Notes: generated from the letters alone by a model not told the origin. 48,444 nt of DNA from Candidatus Sulfotelmatobacter sp. (GCA_030041475.1 JASHNU010000011.1:1-48444); one strand, 5' to 3'; counted from the first letter of the stretch, positions 24,148 to 32,911 are shown. Program-made: numbers and translations.

Positions 24148-25530
24148 CTATTGCTTCTTCCATGTCTGGCCACCATCCCCGGTGGTCCAAGTCTCGCGGG
24201 TGGAGGTTGTGATCTTGCCGCGCTGGGGGTCGGAAAACTCTAGTGCCACGACGTCGCCACCAACCGTAGCCACACCAGGAATGGGCAAAACCCGGCTCCA
24301 GTGATTGCCAGCGTCGGCAGAATGGTACAGGACCCCATTGTTACCGCCGGCCCATACTTCGGGTCCCATAGCGGCGACAGCGCGAAAAACGGGGCGAGTG
24401 GGCAGGGTCTTGAGGGAAGTTGAGCTGTCGGTAAAGCCTCCGGGGGCTGGTGCGGCACGAGCCAGCTTCGCGGGCGCAGAACTTGCCGTCACGTCCACAT
24501 CTTGCCAGGAGTAGCCCTTGTCAAATGACCGCTGCAGTCCACCGCTGGAGTTGATGGCCCAGCGCGGGAAGTATTGCAGGGGACCTGCGGCGACCGATGC
24601 CGACGCGGGCGAGGCCGGCTGGGCCTGAGCTGTCGTGGCGTCCTTAGCCTTGGATAACGAATATCGATCGTTGGAAATCTGGTTGTCTACGTCTTGGGTC
24701 TCGGTCTGAAGTTGTGCGTTCGCGTTCTCAACTTCTACGACTACCTGCTGGGTAGAAGGTGCAGTTGGTTGGGCACCCACGCCGATACCACCGCCAATGC
24801 CAGCAGCTTGCTGCTTGGCGCTGGGCGTGGTCATTACTGGAGCTGAGGCCTGAATCTGCGCTTGGGCCTGCGGCTGTTGCCATTGCTTAGGCATCATCGG
24901 GCCGCCAACTACGGCGCCACCGAAGTTGGAGCGAACTCTCGAAGCCCCTCTGGGCAGCGGAACTTCGGCCTGTGCGATCACTTTCCTCTCGGTGGTGGTG
25001 GTGCCGCTCGTTTCTTTATTCGGAGAAGCGAGCTTCGGGGATACGGGCTTTGCGGCCGTCCGCGCGTTATCTTCGTTCGCGCGAGGTTTTTCGCGGGCTG
25101 AATCTGCAATACCAGACGATGTCGCTGAAGAGGCTGAAGGCTGCGTCTGGGACGACGCAGCAACAACGGGACTCGACACAGCCTTGGCCACGGTCGCGGT
25201 TTGCGATATCCGGCGCTGATACTGCACTACTCCAAGCGAAGCGATGGCGATGATGCCGGCCGCGATCAATCCCCAGCGAAGCGCAGGCCAGCGGAACCAT
25301 GCGCTGCGGGCAGGTACGACGACGGTTTGCGTGTCGGGAGTCTCGGGCAGGGCCAGCGCCAGCACATCGCGACATTGGCCGCAACGTGCCAGGTGCTCGA
25401 TCACCATGACGCGTTCACGCTCCGTCAGCGACTTCTCGGCGTAGGCCGTCAGCACGTCGGCATCGGGATGGACTCCGGACGGGGCTTCCGCCTGAAGCCG
25501 CTCCCGCACGATTTTTGGAACCTGCTGCAT
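24148..25530 (-). CDS. Membrane zinc-finger (anti-sigma-like) protein with Ycf48-like C-terminus
   Basis: The 460-residue protein starts with a zf-HC2-like region (about 18-60): HPDADVLTAYAEKSLTERERVMVIEHLARCGQCRDVL, where a histidine and CxxC could bind zinc as in anti-sigma factors. One membrane helix follows (about 89-108, GLIAAGIIAIASLGVVQY). A long low-complexity Ala/Gln/Ser/Thr-rich stretch (110-320) leads to a C-terminal region with Ycf48/BNR-like repeats (SSGGLQRSFDKGYSWQDV, VLYHSADAGNHWSRV and TWTTGDGGQTWKK). The upstream gene, an ECF sigma factor, ends 5 bp before its start, so a sigma/anti-sigma pair is likely. The propeller-like part would be the extracytoplasmic sensor. The three Ycf48-type units seen are fewer than in a full seven-blade propeller. 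Confidence 0.8.
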   Translation of the reverse strand: MQQVPKIVRERLQAEAPSGVHPDADVLTAYAEKSLTERERVMVIEHLARCGQCRDVLALALPETPDTQTVVVPARSAWFRWPALRWGLIAAGIIAIASLGVVQYQRRISQTATVAKAVSSPVVAASSQTQPSASSATSSGIADSAREKPRANEDNARTAAKPVSPKLASPNKETSGTTTTERKVIAQAEVPLPRGASRVRSNFGGAVVGGPMMPKQWQQPQAQAQIQASAPVMTTPSAKQQAAGIGGGIGVGAQPTAPSTQQVVVEVENANAQLQTETQDVDNQISNDRYSLSKAKDATTAQAQPASPASASVAAGPLQYFPRWAINSSGGLQRSFDKGYSWQDVDVTASSAPAKLARAAPAPGGFTDSSTSLKTLPTRPVFRAVAAMGPEVWAGGNNGVLYHSADAGNHWSRVLPIPGVATVGGDVVALEFSDPQRGKITTSTRETWTTGDGGQTWKKQ

Positions 25531-25535
25531 TTACC

Positions 25536-26459
25536 TTAGCTAACCCCGCCTTCGCGGGCCCGGGCCTCGGTCCTCTTTTCTGAGAACGTTGCGGGGGAAG
25601 AATCTTGCGCCAGACTGCGGCGAATATCCAGCTGCAGGTCACGCACGTCGGTTTCAAGCGCTTCTTCGGCCTGACGTCGCGACATTCCGCGGCACGCCAG
25701 ACCGGCCAGGATCTGCTTGCGCAGGGCCTTTGCCAGCTTGTCGAGCTTGCGGCTGATGGTCGACTCGTGCACGCCTAGCATGCGGGCAATCTCGGCCAGC
25801 GTGCGCTCATCCAGATAATACGCGCTCATCACCATGCGGTCTTCGGCGGAAAGAAAGGCCAGGGCCTCGTCAGTCGCCTGAGCGAGGCGTGCGTCTGACA
25901 CCGGAACCGGCTCCGGCTCGGGAGCACGGAACTGCACGCCCTCTTCGGATTCTTCGTCGAGGCTGACCAGGCGCTTGGTGCGGCGGTAGCGGTTCACGTA
26001 CTCCTGCGCCAGCACGGTGCGGAGCCAGCCCTCGAGCGATCCGCGGCCTGTGTAGGACGCGAGCTTGGAGACGCGCTTGCCCTCGCGCAGGTTCATGCCA
26101 TAAAGATCGGCGTAGAGAGTGTCGGCGAGTTCACGCGCGGCTGAATCTTCGCGGGCGATGCGCAACGCGGACTGGTACAGCTTTTCCCGGAAGCGGGTGA
26201 GAAAAACTTCCCACGCGGAATTGTTGCCGCCCGCGCAGGCGCGAGCGAGTGCGAGTTCGTCTACCCGCAAGCTCAGGAAGAATGTGCGAGCTTCCCCTTC
26301 CGAAGCGGCCGCGGCGTGCTTTGCGCCTACCTCGATCAGGATCGTCGCGAACCATTCGCGCGTAAGGCCGTACTTTTCGCAAGCGCTCTTTGCGTGCAGT
26401 TCGGGCAGCAGCCCGTTCAGCACCGACTGCACAGCGGAGATGCTCTTGTTGGAACTCAT
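25536..26459 (-). CDS. ECF-type sigma-70 family RNA polymerase sigma factor with terminal extensions
   Basis: The 307-residue protein has the sigma-2 and sigma-4 regions of an ECF sigma factor. Region 2 includes AWEVFLTRFREKLYQSALRI and the DNA-melting segment SLEGWLRTVLAQEYVNRYRRTKR (about 140-165). Region 4 is the helix-turn-helix YYLDERTLAEIARMLGVHESTISRKLDKL (about 218-246). It is longer than usual (ECF factors are about 170-200 residues): about 75 residues precede region 2 and about 50 follow region 4 (GMSRRQAEEALETDVRDLQLD). The next gene, a membrane zinc-finger protein, starts 5 bp after the stop and is the likely anti-sigma partner. The -35/-10 it recognises cannot be read from this window alone. 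Confidence 0.88.
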   Translation of the reverse strand: MSSNKSISAVQSVLNGLLPELHAKSACEKYGLTREWFATILIEVGAKHAAAASEGEARTFFLSLRVDELALARACAGGNNSAWEVFLTRFREKLYQSALRIAREDSAARELADTLYADLYGMNLREGKRVSKLASYTGRGSLEGWLRTVLAQEYVNRYRRTKRLVSLDEESEEGVQFRAPEPEPVPVSDARLAQATDEALAFLSAEDRMVMSAYYLDERTLAEIARMLGVHESTISRKLDKLAKALRKQILAGLACRGMSRRQAEEALETDVRDLQLDIRRSLAQDSSPATFSEKRTEARAREGGVS

Positions 26460-26790
26460 GTGCGGCGCGCTCGGCTCCTAACTTGGCCTGATGAGTAACA
26501 ACTCGCCAGCAGCGGAATAGTTCCTGAAACCGCTGCGTTCCTTTCGATGCTATCAACTTATTAGACGCGCGAAGTGTGAATTTTGGCCGCAAGGCGAGAA
26601 CAGATTTTCGTTCCTTCCACGAGTGGACCGGCGTCACAACTGCTCAAACCCGCAAGTAACGCGGGGATTGGGTACCCGGGAGCGTAAGCCCCGCGCTAGG
26701 CAAAACGCGGGGTGTCGAGGAACTGCCACTCGCGCTTCCGTCGCCATGCGTTTGTCCGGCACGTCGACATATGCCAGGGGAGGACTGTTT
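26460..26790. promoter_or_regulatory. Divergent regulatory region with alternative hairpins
   Basis: This 331-bp gap separates the ECF sigma gene from the ARPP-1-like gene. No coding sequence is supported; the open frame from 26623 has no domain before 26791. CGCGGGG occurs at 26660-26666 and 26706-26712, and its complement CCCCGCG at 26689-26695. The middle segment can pair with either copy, so two exclusive stem-loops are possible in RNA of the plus strand. No clear sigma-70 promoter was picked. Confidence 0.4.
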
Positions 26791-27984
26791 ATGAATCCCA
26801 GAGTTTTCTCAGTGAAGATTTTCTTAGGCTTGATGGCGCTGGTGATTGTGTCCGGCCTGGTGCTGACGGACCAGCGGCAGGCTCGGGCGGGTGAAGTGAC
26901 GCCCGCGCCGGGTTACAAGGTGCTGGAGCCGATCCGGCACGGGAACCTGACTGTGTTTCCCGTGGTTGCGGCAAAAAGTTATCCGACGGGTGAATTCTTG
27001 ACTCTCGACGAAGGCCTGCGTTCGGGAGAAGTCATCGTGACCGAGGCGGGCAATGCGCAGGGATTGATCCGGCGGCGCTATGTGCCGTCGATTCGAAACA
27101 ATGGCGCGCAGGTGAATACGCTGGTGCTGATCAACAACTCCAAGCGGCCGCTGCTGCTACTGGCGGGAGAAGTTGTTACCGGAGGCCATCAGGATCGCGT
27201 GATCGGAAAAGACCGCATTGTTCCTCCGGAAAGTGAGCCGGTGGACCTGAACGTGTTCTGCGTGGAGCCGGGCCGGTGGGTTGGCACGAGTGAAAACTTC
27301 AACGCATCAGGGGCGACGTACGCGAATGCCGGCCCGGCGCACGGTTCGGCAGGCGGCGTTGGCGGAAGCATAGGGGGGCCGAGTGTTCCATCCACCCTGA
27401 TGGTCCAGCCTTCCGTGCGTGCCAAGGTCATGGCTGACAAGAATCAGCAAATGGTGTGGGACGAGGTGCGAAAGCAGCAGGCGTCGGAAGTGGTTGAGGT
27501 GCAAGCTGCAGGTGCGCCGGTTCCGACCGAACTGGCGCAGACTACCTCGTACGCGAAGGTCATGGAAAACGAGGAAGTCAAGCAACAGGTGGACGCGGTC
27601 GCCGCGCCCATCGAGCGCAACTATCAAAGTCTGATCGGGCAGCTGCGGGATCGTCATGCGGTAGGCGTTGTGGTGGCGGTGAACGGGCGCATCATTTGGG
27701 CCGATATTTTTGCCAGCACCGATTTGCTGGAGAAATATTGGCCCAAGCTGGTGCGCTCGTACGCTTCCGAAGCAGTGGTAACGCGCGCAAAGGGCAGTGA
27801 AGTTAGCGCCAGCCAGGCGCAGGAGTTTCTAGCGGATATGGAAGGCCGCAAGGAAACGATTGAGAGCGAGCCGGGTGTCTATCGTCACACCGAAGTGAAC
27901 GGTGACGGATTCAAGGCCTTCGCACTCACCTCGCTGTTGCCGAAAACCGGCTTCGACGTGCACGTGGCCAAAATGGCGGAATGA
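26791..27984 (+). CDS. Exported ARPP-1 / DUF6569-like domain protein
   Basis: The 397-residue protein has a signal peptide or membrane anchor (about 7-24, VKIFLGLMALVIVSGLVLT) and a long domain that matches the ARPP-1 (DUF6569) pattern. It begins VLEPIRHGNLTVFPVV, continues with TLDEGLRSGEVIVTEAG and VNTLVLINNSKRPLLLLAGEVVTGGHQDRVIGKD, and includes VPPESEPVDLNVFCVEPGRW. A Gly/Ser-rich loop (about 172-200) interrupts it. The second half has ARPP-1-type features such as VGVVVAVNGRIIWADIFAS. The family is linked by name to ADP-ribosylglycohydrolase-associated operons, but its biochemistry is unknown. A strong GGGGAGG site precedes ATG 26791. It is divergent from the sigma factor. Confidence 0.77.
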   Translation: MNPRVFSVKIFLGLMALVIVSGLVLTDQRQARAGEVTPAPGYKVLEPIRHGNLTVFPVVAAKSYPTGEFLTLDEGLRSGEVIVTEAGNAQGLIRRRYVPSIRNNGAQVNTLVLINNSKRPLLLLAGEVVTGGHQDRVIGKDRIVPPESEPVDLNVFCVEPGRWVGTSENFNASGATYANAGPAHGSAGGVGGSIGGPSVPSTLMVQPSVRAKVMADKNQQMVWDEVRKQQASEVVEVQAAGAPVPTELAQTTSYAKVMENEEVKQQVDAVAAPIERNYQSLIGQLRDRHAVGVVVAVNGRIIWADIFASTDLLEKYWPKLVRSYASEAVVTRAKGSEVSASQAQEFLADMEGRKETIESEPGVYRHTEVNGDGFKAFALTSLLPKTGFDVHVAKMAE

Positions 27985-27994
27985 CGTAGACGCC

Positions 27995-28064
27995 GGGGGT
28001 CAGGGGCCAGGGGTCAGGATTAGCGCCGCACGAAGTTACTGATCCTTGGCCCCTGATCCCTGAT
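27995..28064. repeat. Inverted pair of GGGRYCAGGG-type intergenic repeats
   Basis: The plus strand carries GGGGTCAGGGGCCAGGGGTC (27995-28014) and, 20-odd bases on, the complementary type CCTTGGCCCCTGATCCCTGA (28044-28063). Together they form an imperfect inverted repeat that could fold as a long hairpin between two convergent genes. The right arm lies inside the HEAT-repeat gene and encodes its last codons. Confidence 0.7.
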
Positions 28065-29076
28065 TTTCATACCAGCTGCGCCACACCGCCGAATCTTTAG
28101 GCAATTGCTGGTGCGTAATGTCGGCGAGCGCCTGGAAGGCCCAGTTGTGAGTCTGCGCATCGAGGGCGGGATCGTCGGTGTAGTTCAGAAGCTGCGGGAT
28201 GGCGCTGCGCCGCTGCTCGGGGGTGAACATGCCAGCCTCACCGATTCCACATGCGGAGTGCTCACGAACGGTAGGCGACGGATCATCATGCATCGTCTGC
28301 AGCAGGAGCGGGATGGCTTCACTGGCGCCAGTGAGCGCCAGACCCTCGGCGGCCCAGCGTCGCGACTCTTCGTCGGAATCCTTCAAATGCGCGGCTAAGC
28401 TCTGCAGGACGCGTTGCGTTTCAACTCCCCTGTTCGCCAAGAGGCCGAGCGCCCACAGGGCCCAGGCCTTGTATGAGTGATCGGGCGAATCGGCGAATCG
28501 CAGGACATAATTCAGACTCGCCGAATTTTTGCGCAGTCCGTACGCGGCCAGTTCCACTTCAATGCCCGACTCGCGCACGCGCATGTCTGATGAATTCAGC
28601 GCAATCGTGCTGAGGTTCGAGATCTGCTGATTCCATCGTATCTTTCCCGGCCACTGGTCGACTCTGGCGGAAATCTGATCTACGGCGGCATCGTTCCGCG
28701 CGGCCGCAAGCTCAAGCAGAGCTTCGGCTTGCTTCTGCGGTTTCATCTGATCCAAACGCTGCAAGTCCTTGGCCGTGGCCGGTGTGTGCTCGGTCTCGTC
28801 ACGATCTGGAGAGAACGGAGTTGCGAAACTGGATCGCCGCATGTGCGCGATGCAGGTCAAAAGACCGGCCATCAATACTCCCACCAGAATGGCAACCGCT
28901 GGACCTGTGTTCGCGCCCAGTCGAGGCTGCTGAGCCGGTGCCCCCGCGCCGGCTTGAATGTCAGAGCCGGGTCCGAGCGTCCCGTAGTCTGGAGTGGGAC
29001 GCAGTCTGGGATCGGCCATTGGCGCGGGTTCCGGATCAGTTCCCTGCGGAGGCGAATTAAACGGCGAAACGTCCAT
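28036..29076 (-). CDS. HEAT-repeat protein with an internal membrane helix
   Basis: The 346-residue protein has a proline-rich N-terminus (1-55), a membrane helix (about 57-77, GPAVAILVGVLMAGLLTCIA) and a helical C-terminal region (about 100-335) with HEAT-like repeats, for example YKAWALWALGLLANRG, SRRWAAEGLALTGASEAIPLL and TVREHSACGIGEAG. Repeats of this kind are protein-interaction scaffolds and match PBS-lyase HEAT-like repeats. The C-terminal segment NQGSGAKDQ is encoded by the right arm of the GGG-CAGGG intergenic repeat, so the gene's end seems to have been altered by the repeat. The function is unknown. Confidence 0.8.
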   Translation of the reverse strand: MDVSPFNSPPQGTDPEPAPMADPRLRPTPDYGTLGPGSDIQAGAGAPAQQPRLGANTGPAVAILVGVLMAGLLTCIAHMRRSSFATPFSPDRDETEHTPATAKDLQRLDQMKPQKQAEALLELAAARNDAAVDQISARVDQWPGKIRWNQQISNLSTIALNSSDMRVRESGIEVELAAYGLRKNSASLNYVLRFADSPDHSYKAWALWALGLLANRGVETQRVLQSLAAHLKDSDEESRRWAAEGLALTGASEAIPLLLQTMHDDPSPTVREHSACGIGEAGMFTPEQRRSAIPQLLNYTDDPALDAQTHNWAFQALADITHQQLPKDSAVWRSWYENQGSGAKDQ

Positions 29077-29223
29077 ATACTGCGAGTCTAGGTGGATGAC
29101 AGAAATGCGGTAAAGTTACTTCGGTTCGATCCGTTCAAATCATGAGCGCCCTCTGCGCCGGTAAGGTTGTCGGCATGGCACGCGTCGTGGCGCACGCACC
29201 ATGGCAACAAGGAGAAACGCGTC

Positions 29224-30255
29224 ATGCTGAAAAAGAATTCGAAATGGTTGATTTGCGCAATGGTTCTGCCGGCGGCAGCTCTATTCATGGCTGCATCTGC
29301 CCCGGGGTATCACGTGACCGCGACTTACAAGGTCGGCGGCGAAGGCGGGTGGGATTATCTGACGGCCGACCCCGCCGCCCGCCGCCTCTACATTTCGCGC
29401 GGCACGCACGTCATGGTGCTGGACGCAGATTCGGGCAAGGTTGTGGGCGACATCGCCGATACGCAGGGCGTACACGGAATCGCGCTGGCTCAGGATCTCG
29501 GCCGCGGCTTCACCAGTAACGGCCGCGAAGGCACGGTTAGCATTTTCGACATCAAGACGCTCGCCGCCAGCAGCAAGGTGAAGGTCGGCGACAATCCTGA
29601 CGCAATTCTCTACGATCCGGCCACCAAGCGTGTTTTCACCTTCAACGGCCGCAGCCAGGACTCGACCGCCGTTGACGGCGCAAGCGGAAAAGTGCTGGGC
29701 ACGATCAAGCTGGACGGCAAGCCGGAATTCGCCGCCAGCGACGCCAAGGGCGAAGTCTTCGTCAACATCGAGGACAAGAGCGAACTAGTCGCGATCGATG
29801 CCAACAAGCTGGAAATTAAGGCGAAGTGGCCGCTGGCGCCGTGCGAAGAGCCAAGCGGGCTCTCGATCGACCGTAGGAACCGGCGGCTGTTTGCGGGCTG
29901 CGGCAACAAGATGATGGCCGTGGTGGATGCTGACAGCGGCAAGGTGCTGGCCACTCCGGCGATTGGCGAGGGCGTGGACGCAACGTGGTTCGATCCGGGC
30001 ACCAGCATGGCGTTCGCCTCGTGCGGCGAGGGAGTCCTCACGGTGGTGAAAGAGGAATCGCCGGATAAGTTCAGCGTGGCTGAAAGCGTTCCCACGCAGC
30101 GCGGAGCCCGTACCATGGCTCTGGACGAGAAGACCCACAATGTTTTTGTTGTGACCGCCGAGTTCGGCCCGCCGCCGGCCCCAACGCCGGATAGTCCGCA
30201 TCCGCGGCGCTCCATCGTCCCCGGCAGTTTTGTGGTGCTGGTGCTCAGTAAGTAG
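29224..30255 (+). CDS. Exported YncE-like beta-propeller
   Basis: The 343-residue protein has a Sec signal peptide (about 1-27, LICAMVLPAAALFMAASA) and a propeller of YVTN-type repeats. WDYLTADPAARRLYISRGTHVMVLDADSGKVVG and RVFTFNGRSQDSTAVDGASGKVLGTI show the recurring blade ending in VxDxxSGKVxG. The overall length and blade pattern fit YncE/YVTN-repeat proteins. The end PDSPHPRRSIVPGSFVVLVLSK is also common in acidobacterial members. The ATG at 29224 has an AAGGAG site. Its stop lies only 15 bp from the convergent zinc-ribbon gene. No catalytic residue is seen; the ligand is unknown. Confidence 0.85.
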   Translation: MLKKNSKWLICAMVLPAAALFMAASAPGYHVTATYKVGGEGGWDYLTADPAARRLYISRGTHVMVLDADSGKVVGDIADTQGVHGIALAQDLGRGFTSNGREGTVSIFDIKTLAASSKVKVGDNPDAILYDPATKRVFTFNGRSQDSTAVDGASGKVLGTIKLDGKPEFAASDAKGEVFVNIEDKSELVAIDANKLEIKAKWPLAPCEEPSGLSIDRRNRRLFAGCGNKMMAVVDADSGKVLATPAIGEGVDATWFDPGTSMAFASCGEGVLTVVKEESPDKFSVAESVPTQRGARTMALDEKTHNVFVVTAEFGPPPAPTPDSPHPRRSIVPGSFVVLVLSK

Positions 30256-30270
30256 GTCGATGCCCGCCGG

Positions 30271-30921
30271 CTAGTTCGACAGCGGCTGGAAGGGAACCAT
30301 CGTGCTCATGCCGGCGCGCTTGCGTACCTCGGCCAGCAGCGCGCTGGCAGCGTTCTCGTAGGTCTTAGAGGGGTCTGAAGAGTCGGCCCACACCGCGTCG
30401 TAAACGATCTGGGTGGCTTCCTTCAGGTCGAGATGAAGCGCGGCCTCGAAAACGTCTACGCGCTCCTGCAGCCGATCGTAACAGGCTTTGCAGACTTCCG
30501 CATGCGCCGGATCGCCCGGTTGATGTCCCGGCTGCTTGCAAACTGATTTCGCCGATTTCGTGACTTCGGCGTGCGTCCGCTGCATTTGCGTTTTGAACTG
30601 GCGGAGAAATTCCTCGCGCTCCTGCTCCACGGTAGCGCTGTTGGGCACCGGATTGGGCGCGGCCTGACTCACACTGGAGCGTGTTGCCGGCGAGACCGGC
30701 GACACCCGCTGATTGTGATGGCATGTGGGGCAGGTATCCAGCTCCGCTGGATAGTACAGCTTGCACTTGGCACACGGCAGACCGTATCCGGAGCACTTGT
30801 GCGGAGCCTCCGCGCCCGCCGCAGACGAAGGCTCGATGGGGCGAACAGCCGGCCGGGCTAACACAGCTTGAGCCGCTGCACTTGCGGTGGGCGATTGCGG
30901 TCGGGGCGCATTCACTGCCAT
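30271..30921 (-). CDS. Zinc-ribbon protein of unknown function
   Basis: The 216-residue cytoplasmic protein has a low-complexity N-terminus (1-40), a zinc-ribbon-like cluster (about 45-65: CSGYGLPCAKCKLYYPAEL then CPTCHHNQ) and a helical C-terminal half (about 95-190, EREEFLRQFKTQMQRTHAEV). A second cysteine group, SVCKQPGHQ and AEVCKACYDRLQERVDVFE, lies at about 130-165. The start at 30921 has an AGGAG site; the open frame reaches 31032, but that part is not conserved-looking. It lies between two genes that point towards and away from it, not in an obvious operon. The family is not recognised. The helical part resembles coiled-coil interaction regions. Confidence 0.7.
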   Translation of the reverse strand: MAVNAPRPQSPTASAAAQAVLARPAVRPIEPSSAAGAEAPHKCSGYGLPCAKCKLYYPAELDTCPTCHHNQRVSPVSPATRSSVSQAAPNPVPNSATVEQEREEFLRQFKTQMQRTHAEVTKSAKSVCKQPGHQPGDPAHAEVCKACYDRLQERVDVFEAALHLDLKEATQIVYDAVWADSSDPSKTYENAASALLAEVRKRAGMSTMVPFQPLSN

Positions 30922-31073
30922 GGGGAACTCCTGCACTTCAAAATATTCGGGGACTGAATAACTCCGTTCCCGACCTGTCGGAACGTGGGAGTATTTCCAG
31001 TTTAATAACCGCCGTCGGCCTTGGCTAAACACCGTAGTACATGCTTCGCCACTGGCCGGGCGGACCTTGCAGC

Positions 31074-32543
31074 CTAGCGCGAGTTGGGTTCCTTCATCAG
31101 TTTGAGGAGCTCTTCGCGGCGGGCGCGGTAGAGAGTGCGGCTGGGGTCGAGCCGAGCCGCAGTATCGAGCTCCGCCAGCGCCTCTTCGTAGCGATCCATC
31201 GTCATCAGGCAGGCAGCCAGCGAGAAATGATTGTCGGCGGAGCCGTTGAGCCGCAGCGCTTCGCGGAACTCCTTTTCCGCGGCTTGCAGCTGCTGCTGCT
31301 GAAACAGCGCCGTGCCGAGGATGTGATGAGCCACGTCGGAATCAGGGGCGAGCGAAACCGCCAGGCGCAGTTCTCGCAAGGCCTCTTCGGGCTTGTTGTC
31401 CATAAGCAACACCTGCCCTAAGATGCGGTGCTCGGCTGAGCCAGTCGGATTCTGCCGCAACGCCAGCCGCAGCTCGTCGACCGCCGAGTCATACTTCTGC
31501 TTGGCCATGTAGGCGCTGGCGAGGCAGGGGTGTCCCTGCTCCCATTCGGGATGCTGCCTGTACAGCTCGGTCAGCTCCGCAATCGCCGCGTCAAAATTTC
31601 CCTGATCGCAGTAGGTGTTTCCGAGATTGTTGCGGACCGAGGCTTCACCCGGGGCAATGCGCTTGGCTTCGCGGTACTCGGCGACCGCTTGTTCGAGATT
31701 TCCCTGTTCGTGCAAGGTAAGGCCGAGGTTGGCGTGAGCCTCCCAGAAGTCGGGCCGCAGGCGAATGGCCTGCTCATAGGCCGCGAGGGCGGCAGAAGCT
31801 TCGCCCGCGGCATGCAGGGCGATGCCCATGTCGTAGTACGTGTCGGCGTTCTTCGGATCGCGCGCTACCGATTCGGCGTAGGCGTGAACTGCCGCCTGGT
31901 ACTGGCCGGCCGAGTAAAGTCCCAGCCCCAGGTACTGATATGCGTCGCTGTTTTTCGGGTCGATGCTGAGCGCCGTGCGGGCTTCAGCGATCGCGTTCGG
32001 GCCGTCGTCAAGCAGGTAAAACATATAGGACAGCGCGCTGTGGTTTTCGGGAAAATCGGGCATCAGGCGCGTGGCTTCGCTCAGTTCGTCGAAGGCATCG
32101 TCCCATTGCTCCTGCACGCGAAGTATCGTGGCCAGCGCGTAATGCAGGGCGGAATTGTCGGCGTCAGCGGCCAGAGCCTCGCGCAATTGCAGTTCGGCCT
32201 GATGGAAACGCTGCTGATGGGCCAAAGCCAGAGCGCTCAAGAGGGCTGGCGGAATCGCCGGTCCGATGCGGGCAGACTGCGCGTTTCCTGAGCTCACCAC
32301 GCGCATCAGTTCCTTGCCGGCTCCAGCCGACTCGAGTTGGCGAAGTTCAGTGTTGGTCGGGAGCGTGGCCAAGCCGCGGTCCTGAACCAGCCCTGCGAGC
32401 TTGGCGCTCGACATTCCTCCGGTCAGCCACGCTACAAGATCGGTCGTCGTAACGGGCTGGGCGAGGGGCTGAGCATCAAGACCATGGGCCGTCGCGGCTG
32501 CCAGAACGACGAAGCACAGAAATCGTGACGCCTTGATTCTCAC
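31074..32543 (-). CDS. Exported TPR-repeat protein
   Basis: The product has about 489 residues with the GTG start at 32543, which has a GGGGAG site 4 bases upstream and gives a clean signal peptide (RIKASRFLCFVVLAAATAHGLDAQ). Upstream ATGs at 32654 and 32756 would add non-conserved sequence before it. A short N-terminal domain (TTTDLVAWLTGGMSSAKLAGLVQDRGLATLPT), common in acidobacterial exported proteins, precedes about ten TPR units (about residues 110-480). Typical repeats are seen, such as DAYQYLGLGLYSAGQYQAAV, DTYYDMGIALHAAGEASAAL and EAHANLGLTLHEQGNLEQAV. TPRs form a superhelix for protein contacts. There is no catalytic domain. It is divergent from tatA. Confidence 0.83.
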   Translation of the reverse strand: MRIKASRFLCFVVLAAATAHGLDAQPLAQPVTTTDLVAWLTGGMSSAKLAGLVQDRGLATLPTNTELRQLESAGAGKELMRVVSSGNAQSARIGPAIPPALLSALALAHQQRFHQAELQLREALAADADNSALHYALATILRVQEQWDDAFDELSEATRLMPDFPENHSALSYMFYLLDDGPNAIAEARTALSIDPKNSDAYQYLGLGLYSAGQYQAAVHAYAESVARDPKNADTYYDMGIALHAAGEASAALAAYEQAIRLRPDFWEAHANLGLTLHEQGNLEQAVAEYREAKRIAPGEASVRNNLGNTYCDQGNFDAAIAELTELYRQHPEWEQGHPCLASAYMAKQKYDSAVDELRLALRQNPTGSAEHRILGQVLLMDNKPEEALRELRLAVSLAPDSDVAHHILGTALFQQQQLQAAEKEFREALRLNGSADNHFSLAACLMTMDRYEEALAELDTAARLDPSRTLYRARREELLKLMKEPNSR

Positions 32544-32911
32544 CGGTCTCCCCGACGGCGCAAAATTGGCGGCAGAACTCGGCCCGGCTGCCCGGGACAG
32601 GCCTGCCTTGGCGGCTTTTGAGGGAAATCCTCTTGGAAACGCCTCCACAGACATTAGCCCGCCGGGGAAGGCAGCGGTAAGGTCACGGAGGTAACTGAAT
32701 TCGTAATCGGACGGCCAGATGGGCCGTGGGGCAGGCCGTCCCGGTTGTGATTGCAATCACAACCCTCCGTGCAGAGCTTCATCGAGGGCTTGCCCGGAAT
32801 CGGATAAAAAGATCACAGCAGCTGTGGAAAGGCCCGCCGGGGCGTGCACTTTTCCCCGCGCCGTTCGATAGCGTATGATTCGCAATAGGTAGTGAGTGCC
32901 TTGGAGGCTCA
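32544..32911. promoter_or_regulatory. Divergent intergenic region upstream of the TPR gene and tatA
   Basis: This 368-bp gap holds no supported gene; longer starts of the TPR gene (32654) would reach into it. A perfect 13-bp palindrome CACAGCAGCTGTG lies at 32814-32826. A TATGAT box at 32874-32879 may be the tatA -10, but no convincing -35 is seen. Confidence 0.35.
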
